From: Chryseobacterium sp. IHB B 17019
GTDB taxonomy: Bacteria > Bacteroidota > Bacteroidia > Flavobacteriales > Weeksellaceae
Direction: 5' to 3'
NCBI RefSeq assembly: GCF_001456155.1
Contig: NZ_CP013293.1
Coordinates: forward strand, 992,001-1,056,000
Length of the DNA stretch: 64,000 bases
Shown here: positions 42,895 to 51,849 of the stretch, one piece after another
How positions within the stretch are numbered: the stretch's first letter is position 1
Layout of the letters: each line of letters starts with the position of its first letter
Made by a program: the position numbers and the translations under genes
Notes under the pieces: model-generated
Told to the model about the DNA's origin: nothing
Seen by the model: the letters and a program-made list of their open reading frames with translations, nothing else
The model's database searches: none

Positions 42895-43647
42895 ATGCAA
42901 AGATTTAAAAACAAATTCGCCTTAATAACAGGCGGAACAAACGGAATGGGATTCGCCACAGCCCAACAGTTTATCAATGAAGGCGGAACGGCAATCATCA
43001 CAGGAAGAAGCAAAGAAACGGTAAATAATGCCTTAGAAAAATTGGGCGGAAAAGCTGTCGGAATTGTTTCCAACGCAGGAGATTTTAAGGATATGATGAA
43101 TCTGCAAAATGAAGTCAGGAAGCATACACAAACGATTGATATGGTTTTTGCTAATGCTGGTTACGGGAAATTTGCCCCGATTGAATATGTTGATGAAAAT
43201 CAGTTTGATGAACTTTTTAATGTGTTGGTTAGAGGAGCATTTTTTACCGTTCAGCAAATGTTACCATTAATGAAAGAGGGAAGTTCTGTTATTTTTAATA
43301 CTTCTGTTGCTACGGAAGTTGCAATGCCCAATTTTTCAATTTATTCGGCTGCGAAATCTGCGGTACAGTCTTTTATCAAAACTTTTGCAAGCGAGCTTAC
43401 GGAAAGAAGAATCAGAGTCAATGGAATCAGTCCGGGACACATCAAAACGAATATTTTTAACAATACAGGCTTAAATTCGGAACAAATTGATGAAGCTGTG
43501 AAGAATATTATTCCGACAATTCCTTTTAAAAGACTGGGTGAACCGTCAGAAATTGCCAATGCTGTACTTTTTCTGGCTTCGGAAGAGGCTTCGTATATCC
43601 ACGGTGCGGAAATAAAAGTGGACGCGGGGATTTCTGTGGTAAGGTAG
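42895..43647 (+). CDS. SDR family oxidoreductase
   Basis: A 250-residue classical short-chain dehydrogenase. The cofactor motif is TGGTNGMG, ANAG follows, and the catalytic Tyr/Lys pair is in YSAAK, preceded by Ser in FNTSVATE. The ending (FLASEEASYIHGAEIKVDAG) is typical of the FabG-like branch. The substrate is unknown. The stop is followed by a family B inverted repeat and then lipB on the opposite strand. Confidence 0.88.
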   Translation: MQRFKNKFALITGGTNGMGFATAQQFINEGGTAIITGRSKETVNNALEKLGGKAVGIVSNAGDFKDMMNLQNEVRKHTQTIDMVFANAGYGKFAPIEYVDENQFDELFNVLVRGAFFTVQQMLPLMKEGSSVIFNTSVATEVAMPNFSIYSAAKSAVQSFIKTFASELTERRIRVNGISPGHIKTNIFNNTGLNSEQIDEAVKNIIPTIPFKRLGEPSEIANAVLFLASEEASYIHGAEIKVDAGISVVR

Positions 43648-43674
43648 TTTTATTAGGAAATATCTAAATCAAAA

Positions 43675-43735
43675 TTGTCATTCCGTAGGAATTTACCCGC
43701 ATTTTAAAATGTAGCAAAATTCCTACGGAATAACA
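43675..43735. repeat. Spaced inverted repeat, family B (TTGTCATTCCGTAGGAATTT)
   Basis: Arms TTGTCATTCCGTAGGAATTT (43675-43694) and AAATTCCTACGGAATAACA (43717-43735) enclose 22 bases. It sits between converging genes (SDR and lipB) and may help end transcription. Confidence 0.8.
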
Positions 43736-43745
43736 CAGTTTTATA

Positions 43746-44477
43746 TTAATTTTTACTTATTAATTCCGCTCCAAAAACATCCGTAAAATGCTTTCTGATC
43801 TTGGCTTTAATATTTTCCATTTCTTCGGGAGTCAATTCTCTTTCAAGCTCTCTTTTCAAAGAAGTCACCTGTTTATCCTTGATTCCACACGGAATAATGT
43901 ATTCAAAATAACGCATATCGGTATTCACATTTAAGGCAAAACCATGCAGCGTCACCCAACGGGAAGCTTTCACCCCCATTGCACAGATTTTTCTGGCGTA
44001 AGGCTTTCCAACATCCAGCCAGACCCCTGTTTCTCCGGGAGAACGTTCCCCCTTCAAGCCGTATTCATTTATGGTCCTGATGATTACTTCCTCCAGATTT
44101 CGCATATATTTGTGAATATCAGTAAAAAAATTTTCAAGGTCAAGAATAGGGTAGCCAACGATTTGTCCGTATCCGTGATACGTAATATCGCCGCCACGAT
44201 TCACTTTTACGAAAGTGGCATCAATTTCCTTTAACTGATCCATTCCGGCCAGCATATTTTCTTCATGGCCGCTTTTTCCTAACGTATAAACGTGAGGATG
44301 TTCCACTAAAAGAAAATGATTGGGAGTTGTAATATGTTGTTCAGCAGGCAGATCGCGGTTTTTTATTTTGGTATCAATAATATCTTTCATCAGTTTTTCC
44401 TGATAATCCCAAGATGGTTGATATTCTTTTACCCCTAAATCCTCAAATTCTACTACTTTATTCTGATGTGTGTTCAT
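43746..44477 (-). CDS. lipB: Octanoyltransferase (lipoate biosynthesis)
   Basis: A 243-residue enzyme that moves octanoyl groups from acyl-carrier protein to lipoyl domains. The family motif RGGDITYHGYGQIVGYP is present, with the catalytic Lys in RKICAMGVK and Cys in IIPCGI. I chose the ATG at 44475-44477; the frame continues upstream to 44555, but that part overlaps the end of trpA and is not conserved-looking. It lies 32 bases after trpA on the same strand, so it may be transcribed with the trp operon. Confidence 0.93.
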   Translation of the reverse strand: MNTHQNKVVEFEDLGVKEYQPSWDYQEKLMKDIIDTKIKNRDLPAEQHITTPNHFLLVEHPHVYTLGKSGHEENMLAGMDQLKEIDATFVKVNRGGDITYHGYGQIVGYPILDLENFFTDIHKYMRNLEEVIIRTINEYGLKGERSPGETGVWLDVGKPYARKICAMGVKASRWVTLHGFALNVNTDMRYFEYIIPCGIKDKQVTSLKRELERELTPEEMENIKAKIRKHFTDVFGAELISKN

Positions 44478-44509
44478 ACCTTGTTTTGAATATACAAATT
44501 TAGTGATTT

Positions 44510-45289
44510 TTACCCTTTCATGGAATGGATGAAATCTATAGCTTTTTTCTTCCAATCTCTATTTTGTAGTAAAATATTCACAAAGGCAGTTCCGATGATT
44601 CCTCCGTCCGCTTTTTCCGTAACATTTTCAAAATCTTGCTTTGATTTAATTCCAAAACCGATTAGTATTGGATTTTTTAAAAGTAAAGTAGCCAGCCTGT
44701 TAAGATAATCTTCATTTTTCAAAACTGTATTTTCATTTCCTGTTGTGGATGATGAACTTACAGCATACAAAAATCCGGAACTTAAAGTATCTAAATATGA
44801 AATTCTTTCATCCGAGGTTTCGGGAGTAACCAAAAAAGTGAAATTTAAATTATATTTTTCTAATATTTTCTGATAATTTTTTTCAAATTCTATAGGGGGA
44901 AGATCAGGAATAATCAATCCCGAAACACCACTTTCCGAACATTCTCTACAGAAATTTTCAAATCCGAAACTTAAAACAGGATTGATATATCCCATCAAAA
45001 TCAAGGGAATTTTAATGTCATTTTTAATAGATTTTAATTGTGAAAATAGTTTTTCGATCGTCATTCCGTTTCTCAACGCCAGTTCATGAGCTTTTTGAAT
45101 CACCGGACCGTCCGCAACCGGATCGGAGTATGGCATTCCGATTTCTATCATATCCGCCCCGGAATCCTGAATGAGTTTTATAATTTCAACGGTATCTTCC
45201 AATTGTGGAGTCCCTGCTGTAAAGTAAATATTAAGTTTTTTTTGAGGCTGGATGTTGGATGTTGGATGCTCGAAGTTATTGTAGTTCAT
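44510..45289 (-). CDS. trpA: Tryptophan synthase alpha subunit
   Basis: A 259-residue TIM-barrel enzyme that splits indole-3-glycerol phosphate to indole and glyceraldehyde 3-phosphate. The catalytic Glu49 and Asp56 lie in MIEIGMPYSDP, and the phosphate loop is in IGFGIKSKQD. The usual family start corresponds to KKLNIYFTAG at residue ~17; the preceding residues (FEHPTSNIQPQ) are encoded by tandem ATCCAAC-type repeat DNA. The annotated ATG is the only suitable start. It is the last trp gene, with lipB after it. Confidence 0.95.
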   Translation of the reverse strand: MNYNNFEHPTSNIQPQKKLNIYFTAGTPQLEDTVEIIKLIQDSGADMIEIGMPYSDPVADGPVIQKAHELALRNGMTIEKLFSQLKSIKNDIKIPLILMGYINPVLSFGFENFCRECSESGVSGLIIPDLPPIEFEKNYQKILEKYNLNFTFLVTPETSDERISYLDTLSSGFLYAVSSSSTTGNENTVLKNEDYLNRLATLLLKNPILIGFGIKSKQDFENVTEKADGGIIGTAFVNILLQNRDWKKKAIDFIHSMKG

Positions 45290-45372
45290 AGATTTAAATT
45301 GAATTTAAGTTGACAAATTTTCATTTTTATAAATTAAATCTCCATCTTCCGACTTCCATCCTCCAACCTTTT
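45243..45372. repeat. GGATG/CATCC inverted repeat spanning the trpB-trpA junction
   Basis: The 45243-45276 arm (GGCTGGATGTTGGATG read on the plus strand) lies inside the first codons of trpA, and the 45340-45372 arm (CCATCTTCCGACTTCCATCC) inside the last codons of trpB. The arms are imperfectly complementary and resemble the intergenic GGAAG/CTTCC family. Confidence 0.6.
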
Positions 45373-46539
45373 CAAATAGGTTTCCATATCCTTGTCGCCG
45401 CGGCCACTCAAACAAATCACAACAATTTCGTCCTCATTAAATTTCTTTTTATCCAACACCGCCAACGCATGAGCACTTTCCAAAGCGGGAATAATGCCTT
45501 CCAATTTTGTTAATGCAAAGGCAGATTCTAGAGCTTCATCATCATTAATGCTGAAAAATTCTGCTCTTTTTTCCTTAAATAAATGAGCATGAAACGGCCC
45601 GATTCCCGGATAATCCAAACCCGCAGAAATAGAGTGAGGCTCAATGACCTGGCCGTCTTTTGTCTGCATCACCAGGCTTTTACTTCCGTGCAAAACGCCC
45701 AAAGTTCCGAGAAAAGTTGTTGCTGCCGACTTCCCGGAATTAATTCCTAAACCGCCGGCTTCAGCAGCAATAAGCTTTACATTCTCTTCATCTGCGAAAT
45801 GGTAAAAAGCCCCTGCAGCATTGCTTCCGCCACCAACACAGGCAATTACATAATCGGGATTTTGCTGTCCGGTTTGTTCAAAAAGCTGTTCTTTAATTTC
45901 TTTTGAAATCACACTTTGAAATCTCGCCACCAAGTCCGGAAACGGATGTGGGCCAACCACGCTTCCGATTACATAATGTGTTGTAATTGAATTGTTTATC
46001 CAGTCTCTTAATGCTTCATTTACAGCATCCTTCAAAGTTTTTGAACCTGAAGTTGCGGGGATAACTTCTGCGCCCAACATTTTCATTCTTGCCACATTCG
46101 GGGCTTGTCTCTGGATGTCAATTTCTCCCATGTAAACAATGCACTCCAAACCCAGCAAAGCACAGGCTGTAGCAGTTGCAACACCATGTTGGCCGGCTCC
46201 GGTTTCTGCAATAATTCTTGTTTTTCCCAAACGTTTTGCCAGAAGAACCTGCCCTAAAGCATTGTTGATTTTGTGGGCTCCGGTGTGGTTTAAATCTTCT
46301 CTTTTTAAATATATTTTCGAGTTATATTTTTGACTTAAATTTTTCGCAAAATAAAGCGGAGTAGCACGCCCAACGTAATTTTTTAATAAATTTTGATATT
46401 CCTGTTGAAATTCTTCAGATTCTATAATTTCAAGATACTTTTTTTGTAATTCCTCCACATTCGGATAGAGCATTTCGGGGATAAAAGCACCTCCAAATTC
46501 TCCATAATATCCGTGTTCATCAGGGTTTTTATAATTCAT
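45334..46539 (-). CDS. trpB: Tryptophan synthase beta subunit
   Basis: A 401-residue PLP enzyme that joins indole and serine to make tryptophan. PLP binds Lys90 in TGAHKINNA, and the glycine-rich phosphate loop is [12 protein letters not shown]. This is the TrpB1 type that partners TrpA. The last residues ([10 protein letters not shown]) are encoded by repeat-like DNA and go beyond the usual C-terminus. Its start overlaps the end of the unknown gene upstream by 11 bases. Confidence 0.96.
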   Translation of the reverse strand: MNYKNPDEHGYYGEFGGAFIPEMLYPNVEELQKKYLEIIESEEFQQEYQNLLKNYVGRATPLYFAKNLSQKYNSKIYLKREDLNHTGAHKINNALGQVLLAKRLGKTRIIAETGAGQHGVATATACALLGLECIVYMGEIDIQRQAPNVARMKMLGAEVIPATSGSKTLKDAVNEALRDWINNSITTHYVIGSVVGPHPFPDLVARFQSVISKEIKEQLFEQTGQQNPDYVIACVGGGSNAAGAFYHFADEENVKLIAAEAGGLGINSGKSAATTFLGTLGVLHGSKSLVMQTKDGQVIEPHSISAGLDYPGIGPFHAHLFKEKRAEFFSINDDEALESAFALTKLEGIIPALESAHALAVLDKKKFNEDEIVVICLSGRGDKDMETYLKRLEDGSRKMEI

Positions 46540-47092
46540 TTTGCAGTTTATTTATAAATGAAAGGTTATAATCAAATTGTTGTTTGTTGATCTGCTTGTT
46601 TTGATATAATAGATGAATTTTTGTTGTTAAATCAATTAAAAGATTCAAACTTAGCTTTGAATTGTACATGTTTACAGCAATTTCCAGACTGTCAACTAAA
46701 TAATAAGAATCTAATTTTTCATACAAACAGAATATTTTACAATACACGAATCCAAAATCAAATTGTACATTGGTTTTCACATTGTTATCCAGTAGTTTAT
46801 CGGCAATGATGACGAGATGATAGCTGTCCCATAAATGAAAACTTTTGAAGAAATATTGAATATCATCACGGTTAAAATTTTTAATAATATCGATAAAATC
46901 ACTTAATAAACCACCAATTAACCAATTTTCGGTATTGTTGCCGTTTTGAAAAACAAACTTATGCAGATTTTCAACTTTATCATTTTCAAATCTTTTCGGA
47001 AAAAAAGCCTGATGAACGGATCTCCGTATGGATTTCAGGTTCATTCTCTTAATTTTCCAGAGCTTTATTTTTTTTGAATAATATTTTTTCAT
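46529..47092 (-). CDS. Unknown protein inside the trp operon
   Basis: A protein of up to 187 residues that I do not recognise, located between trpF and trpB. It may start at the first ATG (47092) or at a later one 16 codons in (47044, [15 protein letters not shown]). It is rich in Phe, Tyr, Leu and Asn, basic at the N-terminus and apparently all-helical, with no membrane segment, signal peptide or catalytic motif visible. It overlaps trpB by 11 bases, so translation should be coupled. Base composition is more AT-rich than that of its neighbours, hinting at a later insertion. A real protein is likely; the role is open. Confidence 0.65.
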   Translation of the reverse strand: MKKYYSKKIKLWKIKRMNLKSIRRSVHQAFFPKRFENDKVENLHKFVFQNGNNTENWLIGGLLSDFIDIIKNFNRDDIQYFFKSFHLWDSYHLVIIADKLLDNNVKTNVQFDFGFVYCKIFCLYEKLDSYYLVDSLEIAVNMYNSKLSLNLLIDLTTKIHLLYQNKQINKQQFDYNLSFINKLQNEL

Positions 47093-47125
47093 CCCTTTGT
47101 TTTTTATTATATGTGTTTTTTGTTG

Positions 47126-47791
47126 CTATGTTTTATAAATTTCTTTAAATTTTCTAATTCTATTTAAATCTTTCACGCCCGCTTCTATCTCAAATTTAGA
47201 ATTGATGTCAATTGCAAATGGTTTTTGCTTTAAAATAGTAATATGTTTAATATTTTCTTCTGAAATTCCACCACTCAAAAAATAGGGTAAAGGAATCTCA
47301 ATTTCATTTAAAATATTCCAGTCAAACTGTTTTCCTGTTCCGCCAAAAGCTTTGCTATCAGTATCAAAAAGAAGATAATTAATATTTAATTTTAGGTAAT
47401 TGTTTATCTTTTTAATTAAATTTTTTAAGTCAATATTTCCGTCTGAGATTCTTATAACTTTAATAACCCCAATATCAGGATTTATTTTTTTTCTTAACGC
47501 AGAAATAAAATTTTCATCATTATCACCATGAAGCTGAATAAAATTCAGATTTGCTTTTTCTGTTATTTTATAGATTTCATTTACACTTTCATTGACGAAA
47601 ACTCCGGTTTTTCCGTTATGGATAATTTTTGAAATCTCATTTAAATTCAAGTGATTCAAAACATATCGGGGAGATTTTTCATAAAAAATAAATCCCAGAA
47701 AATCTGTATTCATCGAAATCAATTCATGAATCTGATTCAATCTTGTAAGACCGCAGATTTTGAGTTTCATATTTTGAGTTTCGGGTTTCAT
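47126..47791 (-). CDS. trpF: Phosphoribosylanthranilate isomerase
   Basis: A 221-residue TIM-barrel enzyme that rearranges phosphoribosylanthranilate to CdRP. The catalytic Cys is in KICGLT near the N-terminus, and the Asp is in the LLFDTDSKAFGGTG block. The first ATG overlaps the trpC stop as ATGA, which favours it by coupling, although a second ATG seven codons later (MKLKICGL) matches the usual family start. Either choice leaves the enzyme complete. Confidence 0.93.
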   Translation of the reverse strand: MKPETQNMKLKICGLTRLNQIHELISMNTDFLGFIFYEKSPRYVLNHLNLNEISKIIHNGKTGVFVNESVNEIYKITEKANLNFIQLHGDNDENFISALRKKINPDIGVIKVIRISDGNIDLKNLIKKINNYLKLNINYLLFDTDSKAFGGTGKQFDWNILNEIEIPLPYFLSGGISEENIKHITILKQKPFAIDINSKFEIEAGVKDLNRIRKFKEIYKT

Positions 47792-48561
47792 ATATTTGAA
47801 ATAAATTCTTCAAAAGCTTTCGCAGGGTTTTTATTTTTCATGAAATGTTCACCCATCAGGAAACCGTCGAAACCTTTTTCTTTTAAATAATTAAAGTCTT
47901 CAATGCTGTAAATCCCGCTTTCTGCAATGGATACAACGTTTTTTGGAAGTTGGTTTTTCAATTGAACGGAATATTGTAAATCAACACTGAAATCTTTTAA
48001 ATTTCTGTTATTAATTCCTACAAGATCAACTTTTGAATTAAAATGTTGAAGTTCTTCTTCTGTATGAATTTCAAGTAAAACCTCAAGCCCCAATTCATGA
48101 GAAAGTTCCGTAAAATCCTGAACCTGTTTCGATGTAAGGCACGACGCAATCAATAAAATAACATCTGCCCCGATACTTTTTGCTTCATAAATCTGATATT
48201 CATCAATGATGAAATCTTTTCGTAAAATCGGAATATTTACGTGATTTCTTACATTTAAAATATCTTTATTGCTACCCCCGAAGAAATCTTTATCAGTAAG
48301 AATTGAAATTCCGCTTGCTCCAAAAGATTCATAAGCTGACGCGACTTCTAAAGGGGAAGCTTTGTCATTAATTATTCCTTTTGAAGGCGACTGTCTTTTA
48401 AATTCAGCAATAATTCCGCTTTTATTGTTGATGCTTTTTTTTAATGAAAAATTTTCTCTTTCAAAAAAATCAGAATCTTTTAATAGCTCAATAGAAATTT
48501 TTGCTTTTGAATAGGCAACTTCTTCTTTTTTCCTTTGTATAATTTTATCTAAAACAGTCAT
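47788..48561 (-). CDS. trpC: Indole-3-glycerol phosphate synthase
   Basis: A 257-residue TIM-barrel enzyme that closes CdRP to indole-3-glycerol phosphate. Family blocks are IAEFKRQSPSKG with the catalytic Lys, ILTDKDFFGG, LRKDFIIDEYQIYEA and the phosphate-binding SIAESGI. It is monofunctional, with TrpF encoded separately. It follows trpD by 11 bases and overlaps trpF by four. Confidence 0.95.
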   Translation of the reverse strand: MTVLDKIIQRKKEEVAYSKAKISIELLKDSDFFERENFSLKKSINNKSGIIAEFKRQSPSKGIINDKASPLEVASAYESFGASGISILTDKDFFGGSNKDILNVRNHVNIPILRKDFIIDEYQIYEAKSIGADVILLIASCLTSKQVQDFTELSHELGLEVLLEIHTEEELQHFNSKVDLVGINNRNLKDFSVDLQYSVQLKNQLPKNVVSIAESGIYSIEDFNYLKEKGFDGFLMGEHFMKNKNPAKAFEEFISNI

Positions 48562-48572
48562 AATTTAAAATT

Positions 48573-49559
48573 TTATTCCAAAAGCAATTCGAGACATCTC
48601 AATGCTTTTCCTCCCAGTAAACTTTCATGAGCCATCTGAAGGCAGTTATCATAGCTCCCGAATTTTTTGGTGTGATGAAGGGCAACGGCAGCATTTGCCA
48701 AGACTACGGAATTTTGTTGTTTTGTCCCTTTTCCTTGTAGAATGTTGCTGAAAATTTTTGTCGCTTCTTTGGTCGTAGAACCCGAATTTAAACTTTCCGG
48801 CTTCACAGAATCAAATCCTAAATCTTCCGTAGAATAAATTTCTTCGCCATTTTTGGTGATGATTTTGGTGTCGTGAGTCAGGCTGATTTCATCATAACCG
48901 TCCATGGAATGCACCAAAAGAAAATCTTTTTCATCTTTTTGTAATAAATACTGATAGATTCTGGCAATTTCCAGACTGTAAACTCCAATCATTGAATATT
49001 GTGGTTTGACCGGATTTACAAGAGGCCCGAGCAAATTGAAAAATGTTCTGAGACCCAAAGATTTTCTCAGTATTCCGACCGACTGAATGGCAGGGTGGAA
49101 ATAAGGTGCATGGAGAAAGCAAATATTGGCTCTTTCAAGATCTTCATTCAGTTTTTCCGAGCTGTTTTTAAATTGATAGCCCAATTCCTCGAAAATATTT
49201 GAAGATCCTGTAGTGGTTGAAGCTCCGTAGTTCCCATGTTTAGTGACTTTTTGCCCGGCTCCGGCCACTACAAAAGACGTCAGGGTAGAAATATTAATGG
49301 TATTTTTCCCGTCACCACCGGTTCCCACAATGTCAATCGCGTCACTTGCATCCAAAGTTACCGGAACAGCCATTTGTAACAGCGCTTCACGGAAACCTTC
49401 AAGTTCTTTCAATGTAATATTCCGCATCAGGAAAACGCTGATAAAAGCGGTAACTTCGGCTGCATTGAATTTATTCTGAGTAATTTCAATCATGATAGCC
49501 TTTGCCTCAGATTTAGACAAGGTATGATGATTAAATAAATATTGTAAAATCTCTTTCAT
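48573..49559 (-). CDS. trpD: Anthranilate phosphoribosyltransferase
   Basis: A 328-residue enzyme that attaches phosphoribose from PRPP to anthranilate. The PRPP loop GTGGDGKNTINIST and the KHGNYGASTTTGSSN block are intact, and the length is normal. It is separate from trpG, with a 129-base gap that includes a possible 26-codon ORF. Confidence 0.95.
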   Translation of the reverse strand: MKEILQYLFNHHTLSKSEAKAIMIEITQNKFNAAEVTAFISVFLMRNITLKELEGFREALLQMAVPVTLDASDAIDIVGTGGDGKNTINISTLTSFVVAGAGQKVTKHGNYGASTTTGSSNIFEELGYQFKNSSEKLNEDLERANICFLHAPYFHPAIQSVGILRKSLGLRTFFNLLGPLVNPVKPQYSMIGVYSLEIARIYQYLLQKDEKDFLLVHSMDGYDEISLTHDTKIITKNGEEIYSTEDLGFDSVKPESLNSGSTTKEATKIFSNILQGKGTKQQNSVVLANAAVALHHTKKFGSYDNCLQMAHESLLGGKALRCLELLLE

Positions 49560-49605
49560 TTGTGAAAATTGTATGATTGGAGAATTTTTTATTGTTGTTT
49601 ATATC

Positions 49606-49686
49606 TTAAATGGAATTCAAAAGTTCTTCTACAGATCTAATTTTAGTTTTTAGTTTTAATAATTTTTCAAATGCTTCTTTTGTCAT
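49606..49686 (-). CDS. Possible 26-residue peptide between trpG and trpD
   Basis: An ATG two bases after the trpG stop opens a frame of 26 codons (MTKEAFEKLLKLKTKIRSVE ... TAA). The peptide would be an amphipathic, charged helix. Its position fits a coupled small gene in the operon, but such a short frame may be chance. It is not a Trp leader, since it has no Trp codon. Confidence 0.35.
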   Translation of the reverse strand: MTKEAFEKLLKLKTKIRSVEELLNSI

Positions 49687-49688
49687 TG

Positions 49689-50348
49689 TTAATTATTTAA
49701 AAAGTTTCTTATAATCACTTCACCTTCAGGAGTCAGGATACTTTCCGGATGAAACTGAACACCGTGAACATCATACTTTTTATGTTGCAAAGCCATGATC
49801 ATTCCATCTTTGTCAACCGCTGTGATTTCCAGTTCGTCTGGAAAATTTTCAAGACTAACTGCCCAACTGTGATATCGGCCCACTTCCAGTCCGCTCGAAA
49901 GGTTTTTAAAAAGCTTAGTATCATTTTTCACCAAATCCGCAGATGTCGCAACACCGTGAAAAATCTCTGAAAGGTTAATAAGACTTCCGCCAAAAGCTTC
50001 CGCAATTGCCTGCTGACCAAGACATACCCCCAGAATGCTTTTTGTAGGAGCATATTTTTTAATTAAATCCAACAAAATTCCTGCTTCTTCGGGAATTCCC
50101 GGGCCTGGAGAAAGAATGATCTTATCGTATTTTCCGACTTCTTCTAAGGTGATTTCGTCATTTCTTACTACATCAACTCTTTGGTTCAAAACCCGTTCAA
50201 TAATCTGGACAAGATTGTAGGTGAAACTGTCGTAATTATCAAAAACTAAAACTTTAGTTTTCGGCTGATTGTTATCTGTTGTTTGTTTTATATTGCTGTT
50301 CATTGTAATTTTTTTTAATTGAATCCCTTCTATTTCTTCATTTGTCAT
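49689..50348 (-). CDS. trpG: Anthranilate synthase component II (glutamine amidotransferase)
   Basis: A 219-residue amidotransferase that feeds ammonia to TrpE. The catalytic Cys is in GVCLGQQAI, and the His/Glu pair in VQFHPESI. The core begins KVLVFDNYDSFTYNL at residue ~31, so the N-terminus is longer than usual. Translation may start at the first ATG, which overlaps the trpE end, or at an ATG 15 codons later (MNSNIKQ, 50303). Confidence 0.94.
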   Translation of the reverse strand: MTNEEIEGIQLKKITMNSNIKQTTDNNQPKTKVLVFDNYDSFTYNLVQIIERVLNQRVDVVRNDEITLEEVGKYDKIILSPGPGIPEEAGILLDLIKKYAPTKSILGVCLGQQAIAEAFGGSLINLSEIFHGVATSADLVKNDTKLFKNLSSGLEVGRYHSWAVSLENFPDELEITAVDKDGMIMALQHKKYDVHGVQFHPESILTPEGEVIIRNFLNN

Positions 50349-51762
50349 CGAGCTTATGGGCTTTTTCGACAGCTTTTTTCAGAGCATTTAATTTATTATT
50401 CACTTCCTGCAGCTCACTTTCGGGATTGGATTTTGCAACTAATCCTGCACCGGCCTGGTAATAAAGTGTATTGTTTTTGCTTAAAAAAGTCCGTATCATA
50501 ATGGCCTGATTGCAGTCTCCGTTTAAGCCGATCATTCCGATGCAGCCGCCATAATAGCCACGTGAATCTTTTTCATATGCATTGATTAGCTGCAGGGCTT
50601 TATGTTTGGGAGCTCCGCTCAAAGTTCCCTGTGGAAAAGTTGCGGCTATCAGTTCAAAAGGGTTATTTTTTTCAGGTAAATCGGCGGTAACTTCACTTAC
50701 CATGTGGATGACGTGTGAAAAAAGCTGAATTTCCTTTAATTTCGTCACGGTTATATTTTTGCCTATTTTTCCCAGATCATTTCTTGCTAAATCAACCAGC
50801 ATCGTATGTTCTGCATTCTCTTTCGGGTCGTTTTTTAAGGCTTCAATGGATTGTAAATCAATCTCAAAATGTCCCGTTCTTTTGAAAGTTCCGGCTATCG
50901 GATGGATAATTGCCTTATTGTTTTTGATAATCAGCTGACTTTCAGGACTTGATCCGAATAATTTATAATTTCCGTAGTCAAAGAAAAACAGGTAGGGGGA
51001 AGGGTTGATATTTCTCAGGGTACGATAAACATTGAATTCATCACCTTTAAACTTTTGCTCAAACCTTCTGCTTAAAACCAGTTGGAAAACATCACCTCTC
51101 ATGCAGTGTTTCTGGGCGGTTTTTACCAATTCGATATATTCTTCGTTAGTAATATTGGACGTTTCTCTACCGTTTTTTTCAAATGGATAAATGACGGAAT
51201 TTTGATTTTTAATTAAACTTTCCAATAAATAAAGGTCGGATTTCACACCTTCGATCTGGTTTTCAATAAGGTGCATTTCATCGTTGTAATGGTTGATAGC
51301 GATGACATACTGATATAATCTGTAACGAAGAAGTGGGATTTTCACTTCCGGGCTTTGGGCTTTAAATGTAACATTTTCAAAAAACTGTACAGCCTCAAAA
51401 CTTGTATAGCCAAATAAACTTTGTGCTGTTTTTTCTACTTCATCTTCCGTTTTTTCACACTCAAAAATATTGGAAAAATGTTCAAAAATATCTGCAATTT
51501 TATGTTCGATAATGAACTGTTTTATAGGCTCTTGTTTTGGAAGTTTTATTTCAAATTCATTCAAGTTTTTGATTTCAATTCCGGCAACAGCATTGATGGC
51601 AATAAATGAAAAATTATTGTCAATATTCTGAGAATCCGAGCTTTCCAGAAGAATAGTATCCCGGAATTTATCCCGGATCCGCAGGTAAATATTCATCGGA
51701 GTTTGCAGGTCTCCCAATGTTTTTTTGGATACGGTTTTTATTTTTATTTTTTTATTGAACAT
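50338..51762 (-). CDS. trpE: Anthranilate synthase component I
   Basis: A 474-residue chorismate-using enzyme that makes anthranilate with TrpG. The C-terminal chorismate-binding domain is complete (GDVFQLVLSRRF, HPIAGTFKRTG, GTLSGAPKHKAL, GCIGMIGLNGD). The N domain carries an LLESSD-like motif (TILLESSDSQN), which in the family contributes to feedback inhibition by Trp. It is the first structural gene of the operon and is preceded by a Trp-rich leader peptide and an intrinsic terminator. Confidence 0.95.
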   Translation of the reverse strand: MFNKKIKIKTVSKKTLGDLQTPMNIYLRIRDKFRDTILLESSDSQNIDNNFSFIAINAVAGIEIKNLNEFEIKLPKQEPIKQFIIEHKIADIFEHFSNIFECEKTEDEVEKTAQSLFGYTSFEAVQFFENVTFKAQSPEVKIPLLRYRLYQYVIAINHYNDEMHLIENQIEGVKSDLYLLESLIKNQNSVIYPFEKNGRETSNITNEEYIELVKTAQKHCMRGDVFQLVLSRRFEQKFKGDEFNVYRTLRNINPSPYLFFFDYGNYKLFGSSPESQLIIKNNKAIIHPIAGTFKRTGHFEIDLQSIEALKNDPKENAEHTMLVDLARNDLGKIGKNITVTKLKEIQLFSHVIHMVSEVTADLPEKNNPFELIAATFPQGTLSGAPKHKALQLINAYEKDSRGYYGGCIGMIGLNGDCNQAIMIRTFLSKNNTLYYQAGAGLVAKSNPESELQEVNNKLNALKKAVEKAHKLDDK

Positions 51763-51792
51763 TTGCAGTTTTGTTTTAATTTAAATAAAAAA

Positions 51793-51818
51793 AGACTTCA
51801 ACGCACGCGTCAAAGTCT
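51793..51818 (-). terminator. Attenuator terminator of the trp operon
   Basis: On the minus strand AGACTT / AAGTCT form the outer stem and GCGT-type pairs the inner stem, followed by seven T residues. It lies between the leader peptide and trpE, where transcription would stop when Trp is plentiful. Confidence 0.85.
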
Positions 51819-51849
51819 ACTATATTGTTTTAATTATTTTTGCTGTAAA

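Noticed and set aside
43746..44477. Apparent loss of the LipB catalytic Cys near HGFALNV
   Set aside because: The catalytic Cys belongs to the IIPCGI motif further on, which is intact, as is the Lys in RKICAMG.
44478..44555. Upstream extension of lipB
   Set aside because: The extra 26 residues overlap the end of trpA and do not resemble LipB; the ATG at 44475-44477 gives a normal length.
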